Positions 52,194 through 62,873 of a stretch of DNA of 64,000 nucleotides are shown piece by piece. The translations under genes were made by a program, and so were the position numbers. The DNA comes from Bacteroidota bacterium (GTDB lineage: Bacteria > Bacteroidota > Bacteroidia > Chitinophagales > LD1). The number at the start of each line of letters is the position of its first letter. Position 1 is the first letter of the stretch. Where the stretch lies: contig JADJZU010000001.1 of NCBI GenBank assembly GCA_016715625.1, positions 1 through 64,000 of the forward strand, written 5' to 3'. The notes beneath the pieces are model-generated. The model ran no database searches. It had not been told where the DNA came from and worked only from the letters and a program-made list of their open reading frames with translations.

Positions 52194-55100
52194 ATGTACA
52201 AGCGTTTTTTTACACTAATTGCATTTGTTTTTTTATCCCTTTTTACGCAAGCTCAATTCACCTGTGGCATTACCCCCCAAAGTCCGCTTTCGGGCTGTGG
52301 AAGGCTCACATTTCTGGCTGTGCCTACTCAGAACTCTGCAGCACCGATTACGAGCAGAAGATGGTGTATGACCACTTGTACCGACTCCGTGGTATTTTGC
52401 ACCAATTCATCCCTGAATCCCAACTTTGCCCTCATTTTAACCACCCCCGGATGTTATAAGTTGAGTGTAACGATGATTAACTCGGCCGGAGATAGTTGTT
52501 CATCCACCGTCAACAATATCAATGTCTATCCAAAGCCCACAGCTAGCTTTACCTTTGCTCCTACCGAGGCTTGCACTCCCTTCACCCTACAAGCCACATG
52601 TAATTCCACCGCCAACTGCGGAACAATTAACCAGGTGGTTATAGATGCTTCCATTGGTACACTTTTCACTTACAATAACTGTTCTTCCACTCCGGTAAAT
52701 ATCAATTTTGGGACACAGCTGTTACCTTCCTGCAAGGACATCAGCGTGCGCGTAACAAACTCCTGTGGCTGCACCGATACGGCTAATTACAATGATGCAG
52801 TTTGCATTATTCCAAAACCAACTGCATTTTTTACAGCTGATACAACTTCAGCCTATTGCACAAATAGTCCTCTTAGTGTAAACTTCACTGCAAACAATGC
52901 CGGACCTAACATGCAATACGTATGGTATGTAGATGGTGTTCTAGCCCAAGGGCCTTCTCCATCGCTTACATTAAACCGATCATTTCCTGTAAGTGGCAGC
53001 TGTTATGACGTGAAGTTGGTTGTTTTTCACCCGAGCGGTTGCTCCGACTCTCTTTTGAGGTCCGACTATATTTGCGTTCAACCCACTCCGGTTATTTCCT
53101 TTACCTCTAACCTAACAACCGCCTGTGTAAATGCGGGCAATCCGGCCAACCTTGTTTTGACTAACACTTCCGGATTCCCTACCAGTTTAACCTGGAGCAT
53201 CTCGGGTGGTACACAAACCTTTGCCAATTTAAATGGAGCCACTGCCAGTTATTCTGTAACCGGAACAGGCACATACACCGTTACCGCAACAGGTACGGCA
53301 GGCCCTGGATGCTCGGCATCTGTAACACAACAAGTGCTGGTAGCTAACGCAAAACCTAACATAAACTTTGGAGTAAGCGATAGCTTTAGCTGTTCCGCAC
53401 CGCTCACTGTCACCTACACTCCAACAGGCTGCCCAAGTTGTTCGTATGCCTGGACATTTGCCGGAAATGGAACACCGGCCGCTTCTACCGCTTTGTCTCC
53501 AACCGTAACTTACAACACCATTGGCACCAAATCAGCAACTGTCACCGTTACAGCAGCAAACGGGTGTACGGCATCAGTTACGAAATCATTATTGACTATC
53601 GGAAAGATAAACCCTGTCATCGGTCTGGATAACCTAGAAGGTTGCTCACCTGTATGTGTAAACTTCACCGACAACACCAATTACACAGCCATTCAGGATG
53701 CCCCTCAATCTATAGCTTGGAGTTTTCCGGGGAGCAGCGTACCCACTGGCACCGGACCATTACTAAACCGCTGTTTTACTGCGGTGGGGTGCTACAATAT
53801 TCGAATGATTGTCACAACCCAAGCTGGTTGCATTGATACGGCAAACTTGCTAAACAAAGTCTGTGTAGGAAAATCACCTGTCTGCGCAGTATCGGCAACA
53901 CCCGACACTATGTGCTATGAGGCAGACACCGTTGAGTTCACCATGACCTGTGATACAATGGAGTATGTATGGGTAGATTTTGGCGATGGTACTAAACGCT
54001 CCTACACTGTGAACCCGGCAACCCCTACCACCATCAATTTTGATTATTTCTACCAAGATATTGGCACTTTTGATGCTTGTATGGTTGCCCATCGGGATAG
54101 CTGCCCAGGGGATACACTTTGTCTGAAAATTGTAATACTTGCTCCTGCTGCCAATTTTAAGTATGCCACGTCTTGTCAAAACCCGAATTTGATTCCACTC
54201 AATGATGAATCTAAATTTGCAGATACATGGTTGTGGCAGTTTTGCGATGGGACGACCTCAACAGATTCCACACCGGTATTTGCGTTCCAACCTTGCGATA
54301 CTTGCTCTATTCGGTTAACAGTAAGTAATTTGCAAACCGGTTGTGTGCATAGTAAAGATAGTGTCGTCAGTTCTAACTGCGATAGTGCCAGCCTGAGTCC
54401 GGTAAACCCTACACTCTGCTACAATGGAGGAACCACTGTAGTGAACTGGAACAACACATCTACCAGTTCATCTAACAGCACCTGGGATAACAATACCTCC
54501 AATGGGCTAACTTTTGGAGGTACCAGCACACTCACAAATACGCAACTTTACAATGGCCCCGGGGTATACAGCGTTGCTCTGCGAAATGTATCCGGAACAG
54601 GATGTGTGGATACGGTTACCTCTACATTGACGCTCTGTCAGCTAAACGTAAACTTTGGACCACCGAATGCCTGTCTTCCCGACTCAGTTCAATTTATCAA
54701 TTATTCTTTTGATACGATATGCGGTATTACAAGATGGTCTTGGGAGTTTGGCGATAATAGTCCACCGGATACCGTAAACTGGAATCCAGTTCATCTGTAT
54801 GCCCAAGGGACTTACCAAGTACGTCTTATTGTATACAATTCGAATGGCTGCAATAGCCAGATAACGAAAACTTTAAACGTTGGCGGTTCGGTAGTTTTAA
54901 ATTACGAATTAGACACATTAATCTGCAGTGGAGTTACCACCTGCATCAGCAACAGTTCTGTTGTCACAGCCCCAAGTTATCTTTGGAGTTCTCCCGGTGC
55001 TAATAATCCGGTTCAAAGCGTTCCTAATCCATGCTTCAGTTACCCTACAGATGGAGATTACGCTGTTTATCTGGCTTTAACTTCTGCAAATACTTGTACG

Positions 55101-58001
55101 GTATATGACACCTCCATAATTCATGTTGGTGACCCTATTGCGCAAGGGATTATAAGTGTAGATACCATACCATGCCCCGAAAATGCGCCAGCTGTTTGGT
55201 TTTACAGCACCTCTATAAACACGGATAGTATTTGGCGATGGGATTTTGGCGACAACAATGTGTTTACTTCGCTAAACTCAGATACTGTTTACCATTTCTA
55301 CAACACACCAGGAGAGTATATTATCAATCTCTGTGTCACAACGAAAGATGGCTGCTCTGATTGCAGGAACATCGATACCCTGGTTGTAAAAGGTCCTTTC
55401 GGGACATTTTCATTCGCCCCTAGCCCAGGTATCTGTGCTTGTCAGGATACTGTTACGTTTACCGTTAGCACCTACAATGCGTCTAATCTGGATTTGATTT
55501 ATGGATGTAACACCGGATTTATCAGTTCCAATATTTCTCCGGTAGGCTCCATTCAAAATCCATCGGTACTTACTTTTAAATATCCGTATTGTGATGTTGC
55601 CGACTCCTGCAAACCTCAATTAAGGTTCGGTGACCCTAGCGGCTGTGATATTTATTACGAAGATTTCTACATATGGATCGACACACCAACGGTGAAGTTC
55701 ACCTATGATAATTATCAAGCCTGTTACGATGGCTATGTTTGCTTTTATGACGAGACCGAATATTCGCTGCAGAGCTATCAATCTTATACAGTAGAAAGAT
55801 ATTGGGACTTTGGTGATGGAAGCCCACTGGATACAACAGCGAATCCATGTCATACTTATCAAGATTCCGGAGGCTATGTAATCAAGCTTTTTATCCGAAG
55901 TAATTTAGGTTGCTATGATTCATTAACTACCACGGTGGTAGTAGTTCCAGAGTTTCCTATAGCGGTTTTTATGCCGATGATAGTTTAGTATGTGCATTTG
56001 CACCGCTATGTTTTCATGATACTTCGTATGTGTATCCGTTAACCGGCCCAGATTTCTGGATTTGGAACTGGGGCGATGGTACGATTGATACGGTAACCAC
56101 ACCTGATGCATGCCATCAATGGACTACCGGAGGATACTACAATGTAATTATGTGTGTCTACGACAGTATAGGATGTCCTGATTGCGATTCATCCTTAGTG
56201 ATACGCGTCATAGACAATCCAATTGCCGATGCCGGCGGGGATCAGGTAATTTGTCGTGGAGTAACTACTCAACTAAATGGTGCAGGTGCAGCTACCTGTC
56301 TTTGGGTTCCGTCCGGCATAGTTTCTAATGATTCTATCTGTAATCCGACCGTCACTTTACAAAATGATGCCATTATTACACTTCAGGTAGGCGATCAATA
56401 TGGCTGTAGGGATACAGATACGGTGGTGCTTTCTGTGGCGGAGGTATTTGCCGATTTCAATGTCGGTTCCTCTTTCTGCAACGAAGATAGCGTATGTGTT
56501 ACGGATGCCTCTTCTACTTTAAATTCAAATGGAACGCTTACACAATGGCTGTATGATTATGGCGATGGTGATACCCTTGTAGGAGCCAATGTCTGTCATG
56601 TATATTCTATTCCCGGATTGTTTACAATCACTCAGTTGGTGATTGATAATAATGGCTGTTTTGATACGATTTCAAAACAAGTTACCATACTTCCACAACC
56701 GCAGGCATTATTCTCCATTAATGATTCAGTTATTTGTACATACCAGCAAGTCTGCGCCACGGATTTATCGACCAGTACTGCTCCTATTACTTCGTGGACC
56801 TGGAATTACGGCACGGCCAACAGCACTTATACCGGCCAGGTTCCGCCATGCTATGTTTATCAAGCACCGTATCTTCCATCGTATGTAGTTTCATTAATAG
56901 TTGTGGATCAAAATTTATGTGTGGATACGCATCGATTATCCATTACTGTAAATGAAATACCACAGGCGAATTTCAGTTGGAATACTTCATGTGAGAGCGA
57001 AGCAATGCCACTCAACAGCACCTCACTGGCGGGAGATGGCCCGATAAATTTCTGTGAATGGACATTTTGGGTTGGAGCTGCCAATCCAACGATTGACAAC
57101 AACTGCAATACATCCTATCAGTTTCCGGCAGGTAATTACCCGGTTCAATTTGTAGTGGGTGATATAAATGGTTGTTTAGATACAATTATTCAATCTGTGC
57201 AAGTTGATTCAATTTCAGAATTGACCATATTTCCGGGAGACACTACCATCTGTCTAGGTACTTCCGTAGATTATCAGGTGGAAGGAATTTTTTGACCAAG
57301 TGATCTGGACACCAAACGTATGGATAAGTGACCCGAATAGTTCTACTGTAACCGTGAACCCACTCGGTAATATCGCATACATTGTCAGTGCCGTGAATGG
57401 CGTTTGTGCCGCAGCATCCGACACCTTCGTGGTACGGACCATTCAACCAATTCCGATTGAAGTCAATGCAACACCACAGCAAATTGTATTGGGCCTCACC
57501 TCTAACATTACCTCACAGATTCCGGGTCAGATTGACAGTATTGTATGGACACCGGACGCGACTCTCGATTGCCGCGACTGTCCCAATCCTATAGCACAAC
57601 CCATTACAACGACCACCTACACAGCTACTATTTACTACAGTTTGAACGATGTTACCTGCACTAACAGTGCTCAAGTAACTATTGAAGTATTGAATAACTG
57701 TAAAGAAGGCATTACTTACTTACCTAATACATTTACCCCGAATGGTGATGGATTGAATGATGTGTTTATGATCAGGGGCCTGGCTGCGGTCAGAGTTAAT
57801 TTCTTCCGTGTATTTGATCGATGGGGCAAACTGGTGTTTGAAGCCACCAATGGTGCGCCCAACGAACCAACCTGGGGTTGGGATGGGACCGACCGAAACG
57901 GAGAGAAACTAAATCCCGCAGTGTTCGTTTACTCCTACGAGATTGAATGTATTAATGGAGATTTGGTAACCGGAAAGGGTAATGTAACGCTCGTAAGATA
58001 A
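52194..58001 (+). CDS. Giant PKD-domain surface protein with T9SS type B sorting domain; two frameshifts
   Basis: Restored length is about 1935 residues. A signal peptide (MYKRFFTLIAFVFLSLFTQAQ) is followed by a cysteine-rich PKD-type array: VWVDFGDGTKRS, WSWEFGDNSPPD, WRWDFGDNNVFT, RYWDFGDGSPLD, WIWNWGDGTIDT and WLYDYGDGDTLV. The C-terminus YLPNTFTPNGDGLNDVF ... GEKLNPAVFVYSYEIECINGD is the gliding-motility-type, T9SS type B sorting signal. Two lesions break the frame. One base is missing near 55963-55970, and restoring it gives PIAGFYADDSLVC. One extra T in 57288-57293 is removed to give VEGIFDQVIWTPN. An ATG at 52176 is an alternative start. A PorP/SprF gene follows, as for many such cargo proteins. 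Confidence 0.85.
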
Positions 58002-58034
58002 GAACCAAGTATTTATAATTTGAAACTGGATATT

Positions 58035-59081
58035 ATGATGAATCGTTTAAGAATAACCGCTATCACCTTATTATTGTCTATTGGCATTGTTAAAGCACAG
58101 GACATTCACTTCTCACAATACAATGCTTCTCCGCTAATGCTTAATCCGGCACTAGCCGGTATGAATGCCTGTGACTATCGCGTGTATGCCAACTTCCGTA
58201 TGCAGTGGATGACTGTATCGACCGGAAACACCTACAGAACAGTAGCCGGTGGAGCAGATATGACTGTAGGCAAAGTGACAAAGTACAACAGTTTTGCCGG
58301 TCTCGGACTCTCCTTCTTTACTGACCAGGCTGGAGATTTAAACTTCAGCACCAATAAAGTTGACCTTTCTTTTGCCTATCATTTTATGCTGAACAGAAGA
58401 GGTACCCAACAAATCTCTACCGGTATTCAGGGATCTTTCGGTTACAGAAGTATCAATGCCTCTAAAGCAACTTTTGATTCACAGTATAACCCCACTACCG
58501 GGCTGGTTGACCCGGGTGGCACTATTGAATCCTTTGACAGAACCAGAGTCATGTATGGTGATGCATCTTTTGGTGTGTTGTATAGTGGTATCTTTAAAAA
58601 TGACTTAAACTTTTATATGGGTGTTGCCATGAGCCATCTCAACCAACCTAAAATTTCATTCCGTCCGAGCGGAACCGAAGGCACCAGCCAAGAACGTTTG
58701 TATTTTAAAACGACCATCCATTCCGGTCTTTCTATACCAGCCGGTAAGCGACTATTCATTATGCCACACGCGATGGCTCTGGTTCAAGGCCCCTCCTATG
58801 AGTTTAATGTAGGGTGCAATTTCAAAACACTGCTTGGCAGCAATACTGCTACCAGTAAAACCGCTCTTCATTTAGGGCTACAGTATCGCGGTTTGTTAGA
58901 TGCTGTCATCCTGAATGCACGGGTAGACTACAAAGGATTTAGTGCCGGGTTAAGCTACGACATTAACGTATCTAAACTCACCCCGGCATCGCAAACGGTA
59001 GGAGCTCCGGAAATATCGCTGATGTATCAAGGTTGCTTTCGTAAAAAAGCGCGCCCGGGTCATTGCCCGGCTATGTTCTGA
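58035..59081 (+). CDS. PorP/SprF-family T9SS outer-membrane protein
   Basis: 349 residues. A signal peptide (MMNRLRITAITLLLSIGIVKAQ) is followed by DIHFSQYNASPLMLNPALAGM, the diagnostic PorP/SprF N-terminal motif, and an outer-membrane beta barrel. Members partner with specific large type B cargo, SprF being needed for SprB export. It starts 33 bp after the giant PKD protein and is very likely its partner. Another Met at 58038 is equally possible as start. The C-terminal tail is basic (KKARPGHCPAMF). Confidence 0.93.
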   Translation: MMNRLRITAITLLLSIGIVKAQDIHFSQYNASPLMLNPALAGMNACDYRVYANFRMQWMTVSTGNTYRTVAGGADMTVGKVTKYNSFAGLGLSFFTDQAGDLNFSTNKVDLSFAYHFMLNRRGTQQISTGIQGSFGYRSINASKATFDSQYNPTTGLVDPGGTIESFDRTRVMYGDASFGVLYSGIFKNDLNFYMGVAMSHLNQPKISFRPSGTEGTSQERLYFKTTIHSGLSIPAGKRLFIMPHAMALVQGPSYEFNVGCNFKTLLGSNTATSKTALHLGLQYRGLLDAVILNARVDYKGFSAGLSYDINVSKLTPASQTVGAPEISLMYQGCFRKKARPGHCPAMF

Positions 59082-59088
59082 TGTATTT

Positions 59089-59766
59089 ATGAAATTGCTT
59101 GTTTGCGTTTCGCAATTTAAGAATATACAACCCGCACTACAACAACTTGAAGTAGTATTAGCCACTTCCGAAGTCCATAGATATGTAAAAACCTGCTCGC
59201 TCTATCAGCACGAGGTGGATATTCTTGAAACCGGTGCAAGCGAGCTGACAACCGCCAACTCATTAACCGGGTTACTATCACAAAAAAAATATCATTTGGC
59301 ATTGCTGCTGTCCACCGGCACCGCCTATAAACCGGAGTATATCCCAGGTACCGTATTAAACATTGTAAACGATAAACCGGGGGACAGCGGGACGATAGTA
59401 GATGGACAATGGTTAGATTACTACGATCTGGGATTGATGGACAAAACAAGCCCGCCACATATACGAGGGGGCTTCATCAACTTGAACAACGCATACATGA
59501 ATGTGTTTGCCCCCTTCAAAAAGGTGGTTGGCCTTACGGTAAACCACTTCCGCAATAAGCATGATTGGCAACTGAAACAAGAAAAATACAAAGCAGATTG
59601 TGAAACCTCCAATGGATTAGGATTCAGCTATACCTGTCTTGCAGAGAAGCAAAGCTACTACCATCTGACATTTATTGAACACAACATGGTATCCGGAAAT
59701 ACCGACCAATCACTGGCCCTGAGTGCTATGAATACACAACTCATATCGCTGCTGCAAAAACTTTAA
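59089..59766 (+). CDS. Nucleosidase-fold protein related to futalosine hydrolase, active site apparently lost
   Basis: 225 residues. The layout follows the MqnB/nucleoside phosphorylase fold: an early beta-strand start (MKLLVCVSQFKN), a mid block ETGASELTTANSLTGLLSQ, and a late block in which the family motif ESMEGAA is replaced by ETSNGLG (in CETSNGLGFSYTC). The family GIAG loop is likewise altered to STGTAY. Loss of these residues suggests no hydrolase activity, or a changed one. The assignment is by recalled pattern, not by a search. It lies 7 bp after the PorP gene and is probably in the same operon. Confidence 0.5.
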   Translation: MKLLVCVSQFKNIQPALQQLEVVLATSEVHRYVKTCSLYQHEVDILETGASELTTANSLTGLLSQKKYHLALLLSTGTAYKPEYIPGTVLNIVNDKPGDSGTIVDGQWLDYYDLGLMDKTSPPHIRGGFINLNNAYMNVFAPFKKVVGLTVNHFRNKHDWQLKQEKYKADCETSNGLGFSYTCLAEKQSYYHLTFIEHNMVSGNTDQSLALSAMNTQLISLLQKL

Positions 59767-59767
59767 A

Positions 59768-60754
59768 TCAGTTTTTAGCCATCGCTAGTTTTACAATAGA
59801 ACTGTAATTAGTGGCCAGCGTACCGTCTTTGTAATACCCTCTTTGGAGTAACATTTTATGCATACGCGGAAGGTTATAGGATGGGATTCCCATGCATAAA
59901 TGATGTTCGGAATGATAATTTACATGATGAGGGGCAAACAACATACGTTCTAAAAAATTGGCGTAAGTGGTGCGGGTATTTTGATGAGGATTGGTTCTAT
60001 CCAATACCATGCTGTGCTCCGCAATACTTCTCACCCGAATGCAAAAATTATAAGTGGTCAATAAAGCTCCAATCCACAAAAGATAGAGCCATGGGCTTCC
60101 AAGCGCAAGTAGAATTAAAAACAGAATTACATTAGAAACAAGCGGCCCGCCAAGATTTCTGATCCCCTTAGATACTAGGTCAACCACAGACTTTCCGCGC
60201 ACGCTCACCCATTCAGCCTTTCCATTTAACGCATACTTCATTAATCCGAGTTGCATCATGATTAAACCAAAGTTTGATTTCAAGCCCGATAGTCCAAAAA
60301 AATCACGAACAAACTTTCGCAGCATGCTAAGGCTGGTGGTGGGATATCCTTGCGTTAGCGGTAAATCAGGATCATCATCCATTCCGGTGTGTATATGGTG
60401 CTGAACATGGTATGGCTTATATTTTTCGAGGTCGTTCAAAATAGGATAAGCGCCCAGCCAACTTCCCACGAAGTGATTTAGCCTGCGAGATTTAAACATA
60501 CTCTCGTGCGAGCAGTCGTGTAAAATAATGGCACAAGCCAGTTGTTTGCCACCTAAGATAAAGAGCGATACCATTACCGTAAGTGGATTGGGAAAGAAAC
60601 CCACTAAAGCAAACGCAAAAGCAATCCAAAGCCAGGTGTGTAAAATCTCCCCCCAGGCCCGCCAATCACTCTTCTCCATCAGCAATTTGATTTCATCCGG
60701 GCTGAGATACTGGTGCAGGGTATGATGATACCACTTTAAATGATTTCCGGTCAT
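59768..60754 (-). CDS. Membrane fatty acid desaturase-family protein
   Basis: 328 residues with several hydrophobic segments (about 38-70 and 195-220). The three di-iron histidine boxes are HDCSHESMF, HVQHHIHTG and HVNYHSEHHL, as in membrane desaturases and hydroxylases. The substrate (fatty acyl, sphingolipid or carotenoid) cannot be determined. It is convergent with the MqnB-like gene, whose stop (59764-59766) is 1 bp from its own. It diverges from the 60817 gene across about 62 bp. Confidence 0.85.
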   Translation of the reverse strand: MTGNHLKWYHHTLHQYLSPDEIKLLMEKSDWRAWGEILHTWLWIAFAFALVGFFPNPLTVMVSLFILGGKQLACAIILHDCSHESMFKSRRLNHFVGSWLGAYPILNDLEKYKPYHVQHHIHTGMDDDPDLPLTQGYPTTSLSMLRKFVRDFFGLSGLKSNFGLIMMQLGLMKYALNGKAEWVSVRGKSVVDLVSKGIRNLGGPLVSNVILFLILLALGSPWLYLLWIGALLTTYNFCIRVRSIAEHSMVLDRTNPHQNTRTTYANFLERMLFAPHHVNYHSEHHLCMGIPSYNLPRMHKMLLQRGYYKDGTLATNYSSIVKLAMAKN

Positions 60755-60816
60755 GTTTCAAAAATAGAGGAATCGTTGTGAAGACGAAACAAATTTCGTT
60801 ATTCGCCACCGATAAA

Positions 60817-61341
60817 ATGCAGGCACCAACGCACATCCTTACTGGAGTTCTTCTTCAAAAACTCTTTGACAGTAAACGGCATCAGACGGTTGCGCAGATA
60901 ATAACCGCCTTAGCCTGTTATTTCTCGCATGGGTTGCTGGACAAACTTGCCATGGCCACCTATCATCCACCCGTTGCCGATTTCAGCGATGTATTTTGGG
61001 TGCTTTATCATCTTGCCGTATTGCTGATAACGGTGTTGTTACTCTATGTCTATGGAAGCGAATACAAATGGGCCATAGCTTTAGCACTCCTGCCCGACCT
61101 AGACTGGGTGGTGGTCCACTCCCAGCATCTATTCCACTTTGACATACCGTTTTACAATGAGCCACTGCTGCACAACGCATTACATTACATCATCGACAAC
61201 ACACCGGGCCTGCAACTACTCAACAATCTGCCCGATTACAGAGAACTTTACTCCGCCTGTATTGTTGAGATACTGCTGGGGCTGGGGATATTGAGCGCTG
61301 TAAAAGCCCTGGCGCAGCGAAGAAGAAACATTCACTTCTGA
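60817..61341 (+). CDS. Small polytopic membrane protein of unknown function
   Basis: 174 residues from ATG 60817 (MQAPTHILTGVLLQKLF); a GTG at 60778 would extend it. About four hydrophobic segments include QIITALACYFSHGLLDKLA, VFWVLYHLAVLLITVLLLYVY and YSACIVEILLGLGILSAV. Conserved-looking His and Asp occur in APTHILTG, LLPDLDWVVVHS and LLHNALHY, weakly reminiscent of YdjM-type membrane metal hydrolases. I do not assign a function. It is followed 44 bp later by the polyprenyl synthase gene. Confidence 0.65.
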   Translation: MQAPTHILTGVLLQKLFDSKRHQTVAQIITALACYFSHGLLDKLAMATYHPPVADFSDVFWVLYHLAVLLITVLLLYVYGSEYKWAIALALLPDLDWVVVHSQHLFHFDIPFYNEPLLHNALHYIIDNTPGLQLLNNLPDYRELYSACIVEILLGLGILSAVKALAQRRRNIHF

Positions 61342-61385
61342 TTATATTGGCAAAGCACATTGAAAAAACCGAACAAATTCACCTT

Positions 61386-62354
61386 ATGTATTCTGCCAAA
61401 GAACTGAGCTCGCTGTACGAAAATAAATTCGATACTGACAATTTTTATTCCGGTAACAGTAACCTGTATATACCGGTACAGCATATCATGCGCATCCCCG
61501 GCAAGCGCATCCGTCCTATGTTGCTGCTCTTAAGTTGCGATGCCTTTGGTGGCGATGTGCGCACGGCACTATCGCCTGCTTTCGCAATGGAAATTTTCCA
61601 TAATTTCTCTTTGGTGCATGACGACATAATGGATCAATCGGATATCAGACGAGGCCTGCCCACCGTTCATAAAATGTTTGGCATTAATGCCGGCATCCTT
61701 TCCGGAGATGTGATGTTGGCCTATGCCTACAAGTATCTTACAGAGGTTCCTGCCGAATATCTTCCATCGATTCTTTCCCTGTTTAATAAAACGGCCATCG
61801 AAATTTTTGAAGGGCAACAGATGGATGTAGACTTTGAGAAAAGAGAAGATGTATCGCTGGATGAATACCTGAAGATGGTAGAATACAAAACCTCCGTTCT
61901 GCTGGCCTGCAGCCTGCAGATTGGCGCCATCCTGGCTAAAGCCCCTGTGGCAGACCAACAATTGATTTACAACTTTGGAATACAATTGGGACTTTCTTTC
62001 CAGATTACCGATGATTTGCTGGATGCCTTTGGAGATGCTGAGAAAACCGGTAAAAAAACCGGTGGGGATATTCTCCAGAACAAGAAAACCTATCTGTATC
62101 TGAGCACTCAACAAAACTGCACCAAAGAACAAGCTGCACAGTTAAAGCGGCTAAGTACAGAGCCGGACAGCCACAAAAAAGTATCGCTGACGAAAGAAAT
62201 TATGCTGGCCTCCGGAGGATACGATATTACCGCCCAAAAGGCGAATGAACTCTACACACATGCGTTGAACTCGCTGCAAGCGATAAATATTCCTGCTGAA
62301 CAAAAAACAGAGCTGTTCAAGATGGCTGAATTGATTAATAAACGAGATTACTAA
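61386..62354 (+). CDS. Polyprenyl diphosphate synthase
   Basis: 322 residues from ATG 61386 (MYSAKELSSLYENKF); an upstream TTG adds thirteen non-conserved residues. The first aspartate-rich motif is in LVHDDIMDQSDIRRGLPTVH (DDxxD) and the second in FQITDDLLDAFGD. It adds isopentenyl units to an allylic diphosphate. Product length (farnesyl, geranylgeranyl or octaprenyl-type) is not secure from the sequence. A role in quinone side chains or carotenoids is plausible. It is followed after 6 bp by the conserved 170-residue protein. Confidence 0.92.
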   Translation: MYSAKELSSLYENKFDTDNFYSGNSNLYIPVQHIMRIPGKRIRPMLLLLSCDAFGGDVRTALSPAFAMEIFHNFSLVHDDIMDQSDIRRGLPTVHKMFGINAGILSGDVMLAYAYKYLTEVPAEYLPSILSLFNKTAIEIFEGQQMDVDFEKREDVSLDEYLKMVEYKTSVLLACSLQIGAILAKAPVADQQLIYNFGIQLGLSFQITDDLLDAFGDAEKTGKKTGGDILQNKKTYLYLSTQQNCTKEQAAQLKRLSTEPDSHKKVSLTKEIMLASGGYDITAQKANELYTHALNSLQAINIPAEQKTELFKMAELINKRDY

Positions 62355-62360
62355 CCGAGT

Positions 62361-62873
62361 ATGACCCAACACATGACAAACACACTGCCCCCCCACAGCA
62401 CCACCTGGATTTATCAGAGCAATCGGCTACTCACCGATACCGAAGCCCTGGAAATTAGAGAGAAGGCTAAGCAATTTGCAAAACAATGGACGGCCCATAA
62501 AATGGAAGTAGCAGGCGATGGCGATGTGCTCTACAACTTATTCGTTGTACTGATGGCCGATGAACAGGTAACCGGGGTGAGTGGATGTTCCATTGATGCA
62601 TCGGTGCACTTTATTAAATCGCTGGAGCGAGATTACCACCTGTCTTTTTTTACCGTAGGCAACATTGCCTACCTGCTGGAGGGGAAAGCTCATTTGTGCA
62701 GCCTGAAAGAGTTTAGAAGTATGATTGACTCCGGTGCCTTACCAGCCGACACTCTGGTGTTTGAAAACATGCTATCGCAAAAACAACAACTGATAGATTC
62801 CTGGATAAAGCCTTACAACCAAAGCCGCTTAAAGAACGTGCATGTACCCGAGCCGCTCCATTTTACCCTTTGA
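62361..62873 (+). CDS. Conserved Bacteroidota protein of unknown function
   Basis: 170 residues with no signal peptide or membrane segment. Recognisable family features include WIYQSNRLLTDTEALEI, LFVVLMADEQVTGVSGCSIDASVHFI and FFTVGNIAYLLEGKAHLC. I recall this as a widespread small Bacteroidota family that some databases label ABC transporter ATPase, but no Walker A, Walker B or signature motif is visible, so that label should not be used. Its stop overlaps the stop of convergent engB by 11 bases. It lies 6 bp after the polyprenyl synthase gene. Confidence 0.8.
   Translation: MTQHMTNTLPPHSTTWIYQSNRLLTDTEALEIREKAKQFAKQWTAHKMEVAGDGDVLYNLFVVLMADEQVTGVSGCSIDASVHFIKSLERDYHLSFFTVGNIAYLLEGKAHLCSLKEFRSMIDSGALPADTLVFENMLSQKQQLIDSWIKPYNQSRLKNVHVPEPLHFTL

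Noticed and set aside
55960..57295. Programmed ribosomal frameshifting in the giant PKD gene
   Set aside because: There is no slippery heptamer with a following structure, and the two lesions have opposite sign; an assembly error or mutation is simpler.
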